From UBA4416 sp964543545 (GTDB lineage: Bacteria > Bacteroidota > Bacteroidia > B-17B0 > Aurantibacillaceae), in the NCBI GenBank assembly GCA_964543545.1, contig CAZIYT010000005.1, positions 186,001 to 250,000 of the forward strand: a stretch of 64,000 nucleotides of DNA, given 5' to 3'. The notes under the pieces are model-generated. The model was not told the origin of the DNA. It saw nothing but the letters and a program-made list of their open reading frames with translations, and made no database searches. The position numbers and the translations under genes were made by a program. Positions 48,172-57,482 of the stretch are shown here, one piece after another (the stretch's first letter is position 1; the number at the start of each line of letters is the position of its first letter).

Positions 48172-48211
48172 CGTAAAAAGTTTATATATTTAATTATATA
48201 AACTTTTTACG
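48172..48211. repeat. Perfect 17-bp inverted repeat just before the sensor gene start
   Basis: Arms 48172-48188 and 48195-48211 (CGTAAAAAGTTTATATA and its complement) with a six-base loop TTTAAT. The right arm ends two bases before ATG 48214. As RNA it would be a terminator-like or start-masking hairpin; as DNA, an operator. It lacks a following T run, so simple termination is uncertain. Confidence 0.75.
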
Positions 48212-48213
48212 AT

Positions 48214-48867
48214 ATGTTACCTGTCAGCCAAATACTCATGGATTTATCCACAACGATCTTAGCAATACTCATAGGACTCCTGGCATACCGAAAACTGCCG
48301 GCCTTCTATCGTGTCCTGTTTTTCCAGGCATTGGCCTATTTGATCATTGACAGCTATGCGGTTACCTATCCAAATAACGGACAGGCCTATAACATTGAAA
48401 TGATCTTTGAGTTCAGTCTGCTGTTTTTAGCTTCGGCTCTCTATTTCAAAACAAAAAACAGTCGCATTCTCATATCCGGCTTATTTTTAATATTTCTATT
48501 GCTGTTTGTTTTTGATGTTTATTCTTCTCCAAAACAGTTTGCTAATCGCGCTTACATCGCAGGTGGGGTATTGATCACAGGAATTTACCTGGCTATTCTG
48601 TTCTTTCATTTTTTAGGAAAAAAAGATAATTACCATACTTCTGCTTTGGTTTTAACATGTTTAGGCATAGTCATTTATTTCGCATGCGCCGCACCTTACC
48701 TTAGCATGATCAGTTACTTCCAGAAACAAAGCCCACAATCCAATAAAGAGCTGTTTAATCTCATTGTTGTCACCTTAGGTCGTGTACGTTATCTTTTAAT
48801 TGCCCTTGCATTTTTAATGTATTGGAAGCCGTTTCAATTCAAGTTGCAAAATAAGCCTCACTCATGA
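48214..48867 (+). CDS. Polytopic membrane protein, putative sensor part of a split kinase
   Basis: 217 residues with six to seven hydrophobic helices (for example LSTTILAILIGLLAYRK, ISGLFLIFLLLFVFDVY, LVLTCLGIVIYFACAAPYL, RYLLIALAFLMYW). No family name can be assigned, but small seven-helix membrane proteins directly upstream of short HisKA_3 kinases are common in Bacteroidota. Its last four bases overlap the kinase start (ATGA), showing tight coupling. An alternative start at Met9 (48238) would leave the inverted repeat further upstream. I infer that it senses the signal and passes it to the kinase. Confidence 0.75.
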   Translation: MLPVSQILMDLSTTILAILIGLLAYRKLPAFYRVLFFQALAYLIIDSYAVTYPNNGQAYNIEMIFEFSLLFLASALYFKTKNSRILISGLFLIFLLLFVFDVYSSPKQFANRAYIAGGVLITGIYLAILFFHFLGKKDNYHTSALVLTCLGIVIYFACAAPYLSMISYFQKQSPQSNKELFNLIVVTLGRVRYLLIALAFLMYWKPFQFKLQNKPHS

Positions 48868-49664
48868 CTGATTCAAAAACGATTGACCCAAATATCCTGC
48901 TTGCTATCATTTGCTCTACACTCCTGATTCTGTTATTGATCGCTATTGTCGTTATTGTACTTTTTATTTCTGGCAGACAAAAAACAAAACAGGAAATAGA
49001 AATGACACAAGCTAAATTATCCTATGAACAGGAGCTCCGCAAAGTGGAAACCGAAGTCAAAGAGCAGGTGATGGGCCAGTTTGCACATGAGCTGCACGAT
49101 AACATCGGCCAGCTGCTCACAGCCATGCACATCCAGATCGAGAACCAGAAGCTCGACCACCCGGCCTTAGCGGAAGGCTTAAAGCCGGTAGAGTTTTACC
49201 TCGGCGATGTAACCCGCCAGCTGAAATTGCTCAGCCGCACACTCAACAACGATTACGTCGGACAGATCGGCTTGTTCCAGGCTCTGAACACGGAAGTAGA
49301 CCGGATGAATTTACTGAGACGCTTTGTGGTTCATTTTGCAACGGTGGAAGGGAAAACAAACCTCGACAAAAACAGTGAGCTGATGGTATTCCGCATCTTC
49401 CAGGAGATCACCCAGAATGCCCTCCGGCACTCCTCTGCCAAAAATCTTTACATCACGATTGATAACAGTACCAATGGCTTTGAAATGACCGTCAGGGACG
49501 ACGGCAAAGGCTTTGACGCCAAACAGATGCTGATCTCGGCAAAGGGCTCAGGCTTAATCAATATTATCAAACGGGCAAAACTCTCCGGGCTGACCTGCGA
49601 AATTTCATCCAAACCTGGGGAGGGGTGTTTGTTTACATTAAAAAAAATACCAACTTTGGTCTAA
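48864..49664 (+). CDS. Sensor histidine kinase, NarL/LuxR type
   Basis: 266 residues with one N-terminal membrane helix (about 12-36), a coiled coil, a HisKA_3 domain with phospho-accepting H78 in FAHELHDNIGQLL, and an ATPase domain (FRIFQEITQNALRHSSAKN, VRDDGKGFD, GSGLINIIKRAKL). There is no sensing domain of its own, in keeping with the membrane protein encoded just before. It phosphorylates the response regulator that starts 23 bases later. Confidence 0.94.
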   Translation: MTDSKTIDPNILLAIICSTLLILLLIAIVVIVLFISGRQKTKQEIEMTQAKLSYEQELRKVETEVKEQVMGQFAHELHDNIGQLLTAMHIQIENQKLDHPALAEGLKPVEFYLGDVTRQLKLLSRTLNNDYVGQIGLFQALNTEVDRMNLLRRFVVHFATVEGKTNLDKNSELMVFRIFQEITQNALRHSSAKNLYITIDNSTNGFEMTVRDDGKGFDAKQMLISAKGSGLINIIKRAKLSGLTCEISSKPGEGCLFTLKKIPTLV

Positions 49665-49687
49665 ACTAACCCCCAAATTCTGATTTT

Positions 49688-50359
49688 ATGGCCAACGGGA
49701 ACAAAAAAAGCATTGTACTTGTTGATGACCATGTCATCATTCGCAACGGACTTAAGGAGCTGATCGAAAAACTCGGCGATTACCATGTGAAAGACCAGTT
49801 CGACAATGGGCCTCTCTTCCTGCATTCATTAATAGATGCGGCCCACCCCGACCTGCTGATCCTCGACATCAGCATGCCCGGCATGAACGGCGATGCGGTA
49901 CTGGAAGCCATGAATGAAAAACAGGTGAAGATCCCGACACTCGTGCTTACCTTAAACGACGAGGATGATATGGTGATCCGGATGTTCCGGCTGGGCGCGC
50001 GGGGTTATCTCAAAAAAAACTGTACGGCCACTGTTTTAAAAGAGGCACTGCAATCCATTTTCGATCACGGCTACTATCATAATGAGTTCCTCACCTATTC
50101 TCTCCAGACCAATACGGCACCTGCTAAAAAAAATGAGCGTGAGCTCATCTTAGAACAGCTCACCACACGCGAAAAGGAATTCTTGAAACTGGTATGTGAT
50201 GAAAAGGAATATACCTACGAGCAAATTGCCGATAAAATGTGCGTGCAGCCCAGAACCGTGGATGGCTACCGCGAAGCGATCTTTTCAAAATTCGGGATCA
50301 AATCGAAGACAGGGCTTGTGCTCTTCATTTTGAAGCACAAGCTGGCCGATCATTTGTAA
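49688..50359 (+). CDS. NarL/FixJ family response regulator
   Basis: 223 residues. Receiver domain with VDDH near residue 12-15, acceptor D60 in LLILDISMPGMNGD, threonine in LVLTLND, and the lysine in GYLKKNC; then a C-terminal LuxR-type helix-turn-helix (LTTREKEFLKLVCDEKEYTYEQIADKMCVQPRTVDGYREAIFSKFGIKSKTGLVLF). It is a DNA-binding transcription factor; the inverted repeat at 48172-48211 and the promoter of the lipoprotein pair are plausible targets. Its stop is nine bases from the convergent ABC gene stop. Confidence 0.95.
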   Translation: MANGNKKSIVLVDDHVIIRNGLKELIEKLGDYHVKDQFDNGPLFLHSLIDAAHPDLLILDISMPGMNGDAVLEAMNEKQVKIPTLVLTLNDEDDMVIRMFRLGARGYLKKNCTATVLKEALQSIFDHGYYHNEFLTYSLQTNTAPAKKNERELILEQLTTREKEFLKLVCDEKEYTYEQIADKMCVQPRTVDGYREAIFSKFGIKSKTGLVLFILKHKLADHL

Positions 50360-50368
50360 AAAAATTGC

Positions 50369-52192
50369 TTAGTATTTGGCAAACAGGAAATTGTCGTTTA
50401 CCAGTTTCTTTTTCTCGATGCTGGCCCTGATGTCAGTCAGCTGGCCTTTCGGAATAGAGCTGATGAGTTTTTTGGTATAGTCCGATTGTGGGTTCAGGTA
50501 GATAGAATCGGCATCGCCCATCTCTTCGATCTTCCCCTGGTTCATCACCACCATACGATCGCTCATAAACTTCACCACCGACAAATCGTGAGAGATAAAA
50601 ATATAAGTGAATTTAAATTCACGCTTCAGGTCATTCAATAAGTTCAATACCTGCGCCTGCACCGACACGTCGAGTGCGCTCACGCTCTCATCACAGATAA
50701 TAAATTTAGGATTGAGGGATAAGGCCCTGGCGATACACACACGCTGACGCTGGCCGCCACTGAACTCGTGCGGATAGCGGCCGAACTGCTTTTCTTCCAG
50801 ACCCACTTTCTTCAGAAGCTCCATCACTTTTTCCTTACGCTGCCTGTTATTATCATGCAGGTTATGGATCTGCATCGGCTCAATCAGTGCCTCCCCAATC
50901 GTAATCCTGGGATTCAGCGAAGAATACGGATCCTGGAAAATGATCTGCATGTCCTTGCGCAGGTAACGCATATCCGTAGCATTGAGCTTCAGGAGATCAT
51001 TTCGCTGAAAATATATTTTTCCTTCGGTCGGCTCATTCAATCTCAGGATGGTACGGCCCAGCGTGGTTTTCCCGCAACCGCTTTCGCCCACAAGCCCCAG
51101 GGTTTCGCCCTCGTATACATCCAGCGACACATCGTCTACCGCCTTCACCCATTCTTTGGTTTTGCCGAACAGGCTTTTGGTTTTAGGGAAATACGTTTTG
51201 ATATGCTCAAGCTCCAAAATTTTGGAACGGCTGTACAGCTCCTTGTGTTCCTCTGCGCGCTGCTCTTTGGTGATGATCACGCTATTGATGGCCTCGCTGA
51301 CGGTCTTAGGAATCTCCACCATAAAGCCCTGCTCATCGGTCTTCATAAAATCGGAAGATACCGGCAAACGCATGATGCGCCTGTCGAGCGGAGGGCGGCA
51401 GGCCAGAAGACTTTTGGTATAAGGATGCTTGGGATTGCTAAAAATTTCGAGTACCGGTCCCTGCTCCACTACTTTGCCTTTATACATTACCATCACGGTA
51501 TCTGCCAGCTCGGCAATCACGCCAAGGTCGTGGGTAATGAACATAATTCCCATATCCTGTTCACGCTGCAATTGCAACATGAGGTCGAGGATGGTTTTCT
51601 GTACGGTAACATCCAGCGCGGTTGTTGGCTCATCAGCGATCAGGATCCGCGGATTGCAGCTCATGGCCATTGCAATCATCACACGTTGTTTCTGACCTCC
51701 GGAGATCTGGTGCGGGTATACTTTGAAAACCCTTTCCGGATCAGGCAACTGCACCTGCTCAAATAATTTGATGGTTTTCTTTCGGGCTTCTTTCTTTGTA
51801 ATTTTCTGATGCAGTAAAATAGCCTCCATCACCTGGTCTCCGCAGGTATACACCGGGTTGAGGCTCGTCATCGGCTCCTGGAAGATCATCGCGATCTCAT
51901 TGCCGCGAAACGACCTCATTTCTTTCGGATCGAGGTTCCGGAGATTCACGGTTCCCTTTTCCTTGGAGTGATACAGGATCTCACCCCCCGACACATAGCC
52001 CGGAGGATTTGGAATAAGCTGCATAATGGAAAGAGAGGTAACCGATTTTCCGGAGCCGCTTTCGCCCACAATGCCAATGGTTTCACCTTTATGCAGGGTA
52101 AACGACACATCATTCACCGCTTTCATCAGCTCACCGTCCGACTTAAATTCGGTAACGAGGTTTTTTACCTCCAGCAAAATCTCTTTTTCCAT
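50369..52192 (-). CDS. Double-ATPase ABC transporter protein (DppD-DppF fusion type)
   Basis: 607 residues holding two oligopeptide-type ABC ATPases in one chain. First half: GESGSGKSVTS Walker A, SGGQKQRVMIAMAM signature, ILIADEPTTALD Walker B; second half: GESGCGKTTLG, SGGQRQRVCIARAL, FIICDESVSALD; each ends in an OppD/F-like tail (HPYTKSLLACRPPL; SDYTKKLISSIP). It energises import of di- or oligopeptides across the inner membrane, but the permease and binding-protein genes are elsewhere, as is usual in Bacteroidota where this fused gene is often alone. Confidence 0.95.
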   Translation of the reverse strand: MEKEILLEVKNLVTEFKSDGELMKAVNDVSFTLHKGETIGIVGESGSGKSVTSLSIMQLIPNPPGYVSGGEILYHSKEKGTVNLRNLDPKEMRSFRGNEIAMIFQEPMTSLNPVYTCGDQVMEAILLHQKITKKEARKKTIKLFEQVQLPDPERVFKVYPHQISGGQKQRVMIAMAMSCNPRILIADEPTTALDVTVQKTILDLMLQLQREQDMGIMFITHDLGVIAELADTVMVMYKGKVVEQGPVLEIFSNPKHPYTKSLLACRPPLDRRIMRLPVSSDFMKTDEQGFMVEIPKTVSEAINSVIITKEQRAEEHKELYSRSKILELEHIKTYFPKTKSLFGKTKEWVKAVDDVSLDVYEGETLGLVGESGCGKTTLGRTILRLNEPTEGKIYFQRNDLLKLNATDMRYLRKDMQIIFQDPYSSLNPRITIGEALIEPMQIHNLHDNNRQRKEKVMELLKKVGLEEKQFGRYPHEFSGGQRQRVCIARALSLNPKFIICDESVSALDVSVQAQVLNLLNDLKREFKFTYIFISHDLSVVKFMSDRMVVMNQGKIEEMGDADSIYLNPQSDYTKKLISSIPKGQLTDIRASIEKKKLVNDNFLFAKY

Positions 52193-52301
52193 AATTGTAT
52201 GACGAATATAACAATTACCCTTTCAAAACAAAGCATCTTGGTTGGTCAAAAGCCTCTGTTCATCGATTTTTTTCATAAGAAACCACACCGTTGACAAAGC
52301 G

Positions 52302-53645
52302 CTAAGGCTTATAAAACAGCCATTTTCCGATCTCACGCCAGCTGGCTTTTTTGCCATACATGAGGATTCCCGTACGGTAAATCCTGCCGGCCAGCCAGGT
52401 AAAGAACAGGAAGCCGATGATCAGTGAAACCATCGACAGAACCAGCTCCCAGGCCGGCACATCAAATGGCAGGCGCACCATCATCACGATAGGCGATGTG
52501 AGTGGGAAGATCGAGAAGAACTGCGCCATAGAGCTGTCGGGATCTGTGGCTACGGTTTGCGCAATGATGAAGCTGGCAATCAGCGGTACCGTGACGGGCA
52601 GGATGAATTGCTGCGTGTCGGCCTCGCTGTCCACCGCCGAGCCGATTCCCGCAAAGAGCGCGGCATACAGCAAATAGCCGAACAGGAAATAGAAGCCAAA
52701 GCATACCAGCAGTTTGGTGATATTGATATTCTGGAATTCGTTGAACAATTCAATCACCTCATTCGGTGATTTCACTTTCTGCATTTTATCGACGCCGGCA
52801 GTCAGGTCGTTTTTCATCACCTTTTCCACCTGTGCATTTTGTTTCGCAGTATCGGCAATCTGGTCTTTAAATAACACGTTCATCGTTACCGTCTGGATGG
52901 TAATCGTCAGGACAATCCACAGGATAAATTGCGTGAGCCCGACCAGGGCAATCCCGATAATCTTACCCAGCATCAGCTGGAAGGGCTTCACGGAGGAGAA
53001 GATCACTTCCACGATGCGGTTGGTCTTTTCCTCGATCACACCGCGCATCACCTGGGAGCCATACAGGAAGATCATAAAATAAATAATGAAGGCGCAAACA
53101 AAGCCAACCACCATATTGGTTCCGGTATTTGTTTTTTCGTCCTTCCCGTTCTCCGTTACTTTGATCGTGAGCATTTCCACGGGGCGGCGCGCCTTGTCGA
53201 TCTTGGAAATATCGATGCTGTCGCCCTGGAGCCTGTAATCGAACAGGATGTTTTCCATCGCATTGGTAATGTATTGCTCGGTGCTCATGCCCGGCTGCTT
53301 TTTGTAATACAGGAGCGGCGTGGTTTTTTCTCCGTTGATCGGATCACCGTTGATCTCCATGATCAGGTCGAAAGGGCCGTCTTTCAATTTGGCTTTGGCA
53401 CTTTGCAGGGATTCTGCGCCGTAGGTGAACTTAATGGTTTTGGAATTGGGCAGCTGATTCACAAATAAGCCGCTGTGATCTAGTACCAGGATCTGGTGAT
53501 CGGTTTTATCGCGCAGGGCAAGCCACACAGGCACAATAAACACACCTGCCATCAGTAAAGGGCCGAGGATGGTCATCAGCAGGAATGACTTTTTCTTGAC
53601 CCTTGAAAAATATTCTCTTTGTATGATTAAAAAAAGCTTGTTCAT
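52302..53645 (-). CDS. ABC-2 type transporter permease (NatB-like)
   Basis: 447 residues from ATG 53645 (MNKLFLIIQREYFSRVKKKSF), the standard start of this family; 32 more in-frame codons upstream run into the ATPase gene spacer and have no similarity. One membrane helix near the N-terminus, a large external domain, and five C-terminal helices (MVVGFVCAFIIYFMIFLYGSQVMRGVIEEKTNRIVEVIFSSVKPFQLMLGKIIGIALVGLTQFI and following). This is the NatB/YhaP-like export pattern. It forms a complex with the ATPase encoded 28 bases upstream. Substrate unknown. Confidence 0.93.
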   Translation of the reverse strand: MNKLFLIIQREYFSRVKKKSFLLMTILGPLLMAGVFIVPVWLALRDKTDHQILVLDHSGLFVNQLPNSKTIKFTYGAESLQSAKAKLKDGPFDLIMEINGDPINGEKTTPLLYYKKQPGMSTEQYITNAMENILFDYRLQGDSIDISKIDKARRPVEMLTIKVTENGKDEKTNTGTNMVVGFVCAFIIYFMIFLYGSQVMRGVIEEKTNRIVEVIFSSVKPFQLMLGKIIGIALVGLTQFILWIVLTITIQTVTMNVLFKDQIADTAKQNAQVEKVMKNDLTAGVDKMQKVKSPNEVIELFNEFQNINITKLLVCFGFYFLFGYLLYAALFAGIGSAVDSEADTQQFILPVTVPLIASFIIAQTVATDPDSSMAQFFSIFPLTSPIVMMVRLPFDVPAWELVLSMVSLIIGFLFFTWLAGRIYRTGILMYGKKASWREIGKWLFYKP

Positions 53646-53673
53646 ATAATGCAATGTTTGGAGCGTTATGATC

Positions 53674-54624
53674 TTATTCTGTAAAAGCGCTTTGTGTGTT
53701 GGCAGCCTGTTTCTGTTCCACCACCGAAATAAAAATATCATTCATGGAAGGGATCACTTCATGGAAGGACAGGATCTCACCGGAATTCAGGACGGCCTGC
53801 AGCAGGTCGTTGGGCTTGTTCTGGCGAAGCAGTTTCAGGGTCACGGTATGCACATCATCCTCCGATTTTTTCTCGAGGAACTCCGCCCCGGCCCATACCG
53901 CATTGGTAAAGCCAAGCAGGTTGCCCTTGAACATGATATTATAAATGCTGCTGCTGTATTGCTTGCGGATCTCTTTCACGGAGCCGTCGAGCAACTTTTG
54001 CGATTTGTTGATGAGGGCGATGTTATCGCAGAGCTCTTCCACGCTTCCCATATTATGCGTCGAAAAAATAATCGTTGCTCCTTTTTCCCTGAGCTCCAGG
54101 ATTTCCTTTTTAATGAGCTGGGCATTGATAGGATCGAAGCCGCTGAAAGGTTCATCGAGGATGAGCAGCTTGGGCTCGTGCAGCACGGTAACGATGAACT
54201 GCACCTTTTGCTGCATCCCTTTGCTGAGCTCTTCTATCTTTTTGTCCCACCAGCTTTCGATCTCAAATTTCCGGAACCATTCCTTCAGCTTTGTTTTGGC
54301 ATCGTTCTTTTTGAGGCCTTTGAGCTGCGCCAGGTACATCACCTGCTCGCCCACCGACATTTTTTTGTACAGGCCGCGCTCTTCCGGCAAATAGCCGATC
54401 ATGTCGACATGCTTCGGCGCCAGCTTTTCGCCGTTGAAGAACACTTCGCCCTGGTCGGGGCCTGTGATCTGGTTGATGATGCGGATGAGAGAGGTTTTGC
54501 CTGCGCCGTTAGGTCCCAGTAAACCAAAAATCTTCTGTGGCTCTATCGCCAGGCTCACATCGTTCAGCGCCGTATGGTTGGCATACTGCTTATGAATGTG
54601 CTTTACTTCTAAAATGGGTGCCAT
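53674..54624 (-). CDS. ABC transporter ATP-binding protein (NatA-like)
   Basis: 316 residues. Walker A GLLGPNGAGKTSLIRII, Q loop GYLPEERGLYKKM, signature LSKGMQQKVQFIVTVLHEP, Walker B LLILDEPFSGFDPINAQLI, switch histidine STHNM, and a C-terminal extension of about 90 residues typical of export ATPases of the DUF4162/NatA type. Pairs with the ABC-2 permease immediately downstream. The LSKGMQQK variant of the signature is normal for this subgroup. Confidence 0.95.
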   Translation of the reverse strand: MAPILEVKHIHKQYANHTALNDVSLAIEPQKIFGLLGPNGAGKTSLIRIINQITGPDQGEVFFNGEKLAPKHVDMIGYLPEERGLYKKMSVGEQVMYLAQLKGLKKNDAKTKLKEWFRKFEIESWWDKKIEELSKGMQQKVQFIVTVLHEPKLLILDEPFSGFDPINAQLIKKEILELREKGATIIFSTHNMGSVEELCDNIALINKSQKLLDGSVKEIRKQYSSSIYNIMFKGNLLGFTNAVWAGAEFLEKKSEDDVHTVTLKLLRQNKPNDLLQAVLNSGEILSFHEVIPSMNDIFISVVEQKQAANTQSAFTE

Positions 54625-54670
54625 ATTAAAATGTATTCTGCGAATTTTAGTTTAAAATTGCTGATGCTTA

Positions 54671-56158
54671 CTACTGAATAGTTAATAGGATTGGATAATT
54701 GTCCCCTTCTTTATTTCCAATAAAAAACAGCTTATTGTCGTTTATTTTACCACCTGTCATTGGCCATAAGTTAACCACATTATTCTTGCCACCAACGTCG
54801 CTGTTCAGCATCGGGGACGCTTTTTCAATGGTTCCATTAAAGTTTACAACCTGAATAACCGGAATTTTGATCCAGGAAATTGTCGGAGGAACAACGGTGT
54901 ATTTTTTTCCATCGTGCTTATAAAAATAATCGTTGTAAATAAGAATCAATTTATTGTTTGATGTTGCGCCAAAAATGGTTCCAAACATCCCGTTGTCGTC
55001 AATCGTTTTGTTGCTTTTATTAAATTCTAAAACCTTGACAAAATCGCCGGCCTCATTGAAGAAAAACACCTCTCCATTATCGCAATTGATTTCCGTTGTA
55101 TATACCAGCTGATTTCCTGTTCCCATAGTTGAATTTGTTTGCTTACGGTAATCTTCGGTAATCATAACAGCCTTGCCTTCGGCATTTGCAAGCACCTGCC
55201 TAATCTGTAAATAGGTATAGTATTTTTCGAAAGCCGATGTCTTATAGCTTATCAGGTCGCCCTTTCCATTTACTTTTAAATAAAATGCTCCTTTTTGCTT
55301 TGTACCGCCCAGGCTTACTTTACCGTCTTCTGTATAAAAACCTGTAACCAACAATTCATTGGCAGGTGTCAAACCAAAACCATGAGACTCATATTTTTTT
55401 GGATCATCCAGTTTGACAGTATTTTCTTTAAACAAATCACCTGTATTTGAAACAGAAAAAACAGATAAAACATCAGACATTTTACTCACCATCACACGTT
55501 TTATAATATAGGCGGACCCATCATCTCCGACAACCGGCGTATTAACAGGTCCTTTTTTTGCTTCATAAGGCAGCTCATACTCCTTGGAAAAAACGATGTT
55601 AGCTTTACTGTCTATAACAGTCACCATTATTTTTTCTTTGGTTTCTTTTACAAACGGCATCTCTGTTAACACAACCGCGAATTTCCCGTTTGGTGATGTG
55701 GCACATGTGAAATTACCCGAATTCATCGCTTTTTCAGCAGCAATGGAAAGCAGCTCTTTTTTTTCAGCACCAACAGTCCCGTCTTCAGACACGGCGTGAG
55801 CATACAAATATGTTTTTTTGTCATCCTTATTAAACACCGACTTTACCAGCATCATATTATTCTCAAGCTTTAAAAAACCTTCGTAAATAGACACCAGCAT
55901 TTTCTCAGCAGGAACTTCCAGCTTCTTGTTTACGAAGATCTCACCCTTATCATTTATTCCCTGCAAATGGAGCTTCATGCCATCACGCATGCTATACGTA
56001 TTGAAGAGCACGTATTTTTTTCCGAAACTCTGAAATGACTGGCAATCCAGGTCTATCATACCTACCGCCGGTTTCGGAAACCCTAAATCGAATTTGAAAT
56101 TTTGTGCAATTGCTATGACCGGCAGCAAAAGTAAAAGAGAATAAATAGCTTTTTTCAT
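54671..56158 (-). CDS. Secreted protein of unknown function
   Basis: 495 residues with a signal peptide (MKKAIYSLLLLLPVIAIAQ). The rest is beta-rich with repeated segments reminiscent of a beta-propeller (KYVLFNTYSMRDG, NKLILIYNDYFYKHDGKKY, NVVNLWPMTGGKINDNKLFFIGN), but I cannot assign a family. No sorting tail or membrane segment is visible. Codon use is AT-rich compared with the genes on either side, suggesting an accessory gene. It is transcribed toward the ABC exporter genes' neighbour and separated by short gaps from both. Confidence 0.7.
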   Translation of the reverse strand: MKKAIYSLLLLLPVIAIAQNFKFDLGFPKPAVGMIDLDCQSFQSFGKKYVLFNTYSMRDGMKLHLQGINDKGEIFVNKKLEVPAEKMLVSIYEGFLKLENNMMLVKSVFNKDDKKTYLYAHAVSEDGTVGAEKKELLSIAAEKAMNSGNFTCATSPNGKFAVVLTEMPFVKETKEKIMVTVIDSKANIVFSKEYELPYEAKKGPVNTPVVGDDGSAYIIKRVMVSKMSDVLSVFSVSNTGDLFKENTVKLDDPKKYESHGFGLTPANELLVTGFYTEDGKVSLGGTKQKGAFYLKVNGKGDLISYKTSAFEKYYTYLQIRQVLANAEGKAVMITEDYRKQTNSTMGTGNQLVYTTEINCDNGEVFFFNEAGDFVKVLEFNKSNKTIDDNGMFGTIFGATSNNKLILIYNDYFYKHDGKKYTVVPPTISWIKIPVIQVVNFNGTIEKASPMLNSDVGGKNNVVNLWPMTGGKINDNKLFFIGNKEGDNYPILLTIQ

Positions 56159-56192
56159 GTTTTTTGCGTTGATTTATCAATAAAAGTAGTTT

Positions 56193-57377
56193 TTATTCTA
56201 CATAAAAGGCCAAACCTTTTAAATATTCGCCTTCCGGGAAATTGGGGGTGATCACGTGATCGGCCGGCTGCGACAGGGTGTGCAGCAACTTCATATTCCG
56301 GCGCGACTCAATGGCCGCGGCAGTCACCGTATTATAAAACAACTTTTTATCGATGACTCCTGAGCAGGAAAAGGTAAACAGGATGCCGCCTTTTTTAATG
56401 TTCTGCAAAGCCATCTGGTTGAGGCGCTTGTAGCCGATCACCGCATTGTGGGACACATCGCGGCTCTTGGCAAAGGCCGGCGGATCGAGGATGATGATGT
56501 CATAGTTCTTTCCGTGGTCCTTCAGGTAATCGAAGGTATCTACGGCAAAGCCTTCATGGTTGCTAATACCGTTGAGCACCGCATTTTTATGGCAGAGGTC
56601 GATGGCTTTCACGCTCGAATCCACCGAATGCACCACCTCGCAGCCTGCGTGGCCGGCATACATGGAAAAGCCCCCCGTATAGGAGAAAGTATTCAGGACG
56701 CGCTTGCCTTTACTGTAAGATCCAAGCAGGGAGCGGTTTTCACGCTGGTCGATGAAGAACCCGGTTTTCTGCCCGGTAATAAAGTCGATATAGAATTTAA
56801 CGCCGTTCTCCAGTACCACGAGCTCTTCGTCGCAGCTTCCGTAGAGGTATTCGTTGTTCAGACCTGCAGAATAATTGGCCGGAAGCGTCTCAGAGCTTTT
56901 ATCATAAACGGATCTGAGCTGCGGGCCGTAGACACTTTTCAGGGCTTCGGCAATATCCATGCGGCACAGGTGCATGCCGATGCTGTGAGCCTGGAACACC
57001 ACGTGCCCGGCGTAATAGTCCATGATCAGGCCCGGAGCGCCGTCGCCTTCACCAAATACCAGGCGGTAGACATTGGTCTGCGGGTTGCCTTCCAGGTTGA
57101 GGAATTTGCGGTAATCGTAAGCCCTTTGGATTTTCTTGACCCAGAAATCCACATTAATCTTTTGTTTGCTGAAAGAGATGATCCGCCCGGTAATACTGCC
57201 TTTCTGGTATTGAGCCATCCCGAGAAACTGTTGTTTGGCGGAATATACTTCCATAATATCGCCGTCTTTCAGGGAAGGATCCTGCTGCTTAATGGCTCCG
57301 GAAAAAATCCAGGGGTGAAAACGCAATACCGGCAGTTCTTTGCCGTTTTGTAGGGTCATTTGTGGGTAATCGCTCAT
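56193..57377 (-). CDS. rlmI: 23S rRNA (cytosine-C5) methyltransferase, RlmI family
   Basis: 394 residues. An N-terminal PUA domain (LPVLRFHPWIFSGAIKQ...GDIMEVYSAKQQFLGMAQY) precedes a central EEHEA-like region and the Rossmann methyltransferase: VLNTFSYTGGFSMYAGHAGCEVVHSVDSS (SAM binding), NHEGFAVDTFDYLKD, DIIILDPPAFAKSR, and TFSCSGVI with the catalytic cysteine. RlmI methylates C1962 of 23S rRNA in E. coli; specificity here is assumed by homology. Single gene, divergent from gldC. Confidence 0.93.
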   Translation of the reverse strand: MSDYPQMTLQNGKELPVLRFHPWIFSGAIKQQDPSLKDGDIMEVYSAKQQFLGMAQYQKGSITGRIISFSKQKINVDFWVKKIQRAYDYRKFLNLEGNPQTNVYRLVFGEGDGAPGLIMDYYAGHVVFQAHSIGMHLCRMDIAEALKSVYGPQLRSVYDKSSETLPANYSAGLNNEYLYGSCDEELVVLENGVKFYIDFITGQKTGFFIDQRENRSLLGSYSKGKRVLNTFSYTGGFSMYAGHAGCEVVHSVDSSVKAIDLCHKNAVLNGISNHEGFAVDTFDYLKDHGKNYDIIILDPPAFAKSRDVSHNAVIGYKRLNQMALQNIKKGGILFTFSCSGVIDKKLFYNTVTAAAIESRRNMKLLHTLSQPADHVITPNFPEGEYLKGLAFYVE

Positions 57378-57482
57378 CCTGCAAAGGTATCTTATTATTG
57401 GGTTTTATTAGCGTTTTACAAGCTAAAATTTTAAGTAAATTAGCGCCTTATCACCAAATAGCAAACACAGCAAAAACAGATT

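Noticed and set aside
50768..51766. 332-codon plus-strand ORF opposite the double-ATPase gene
   Set aside because: Antisense to clear Walker and signature motifs; His/Gln-rich composition typical of a shadow frame.
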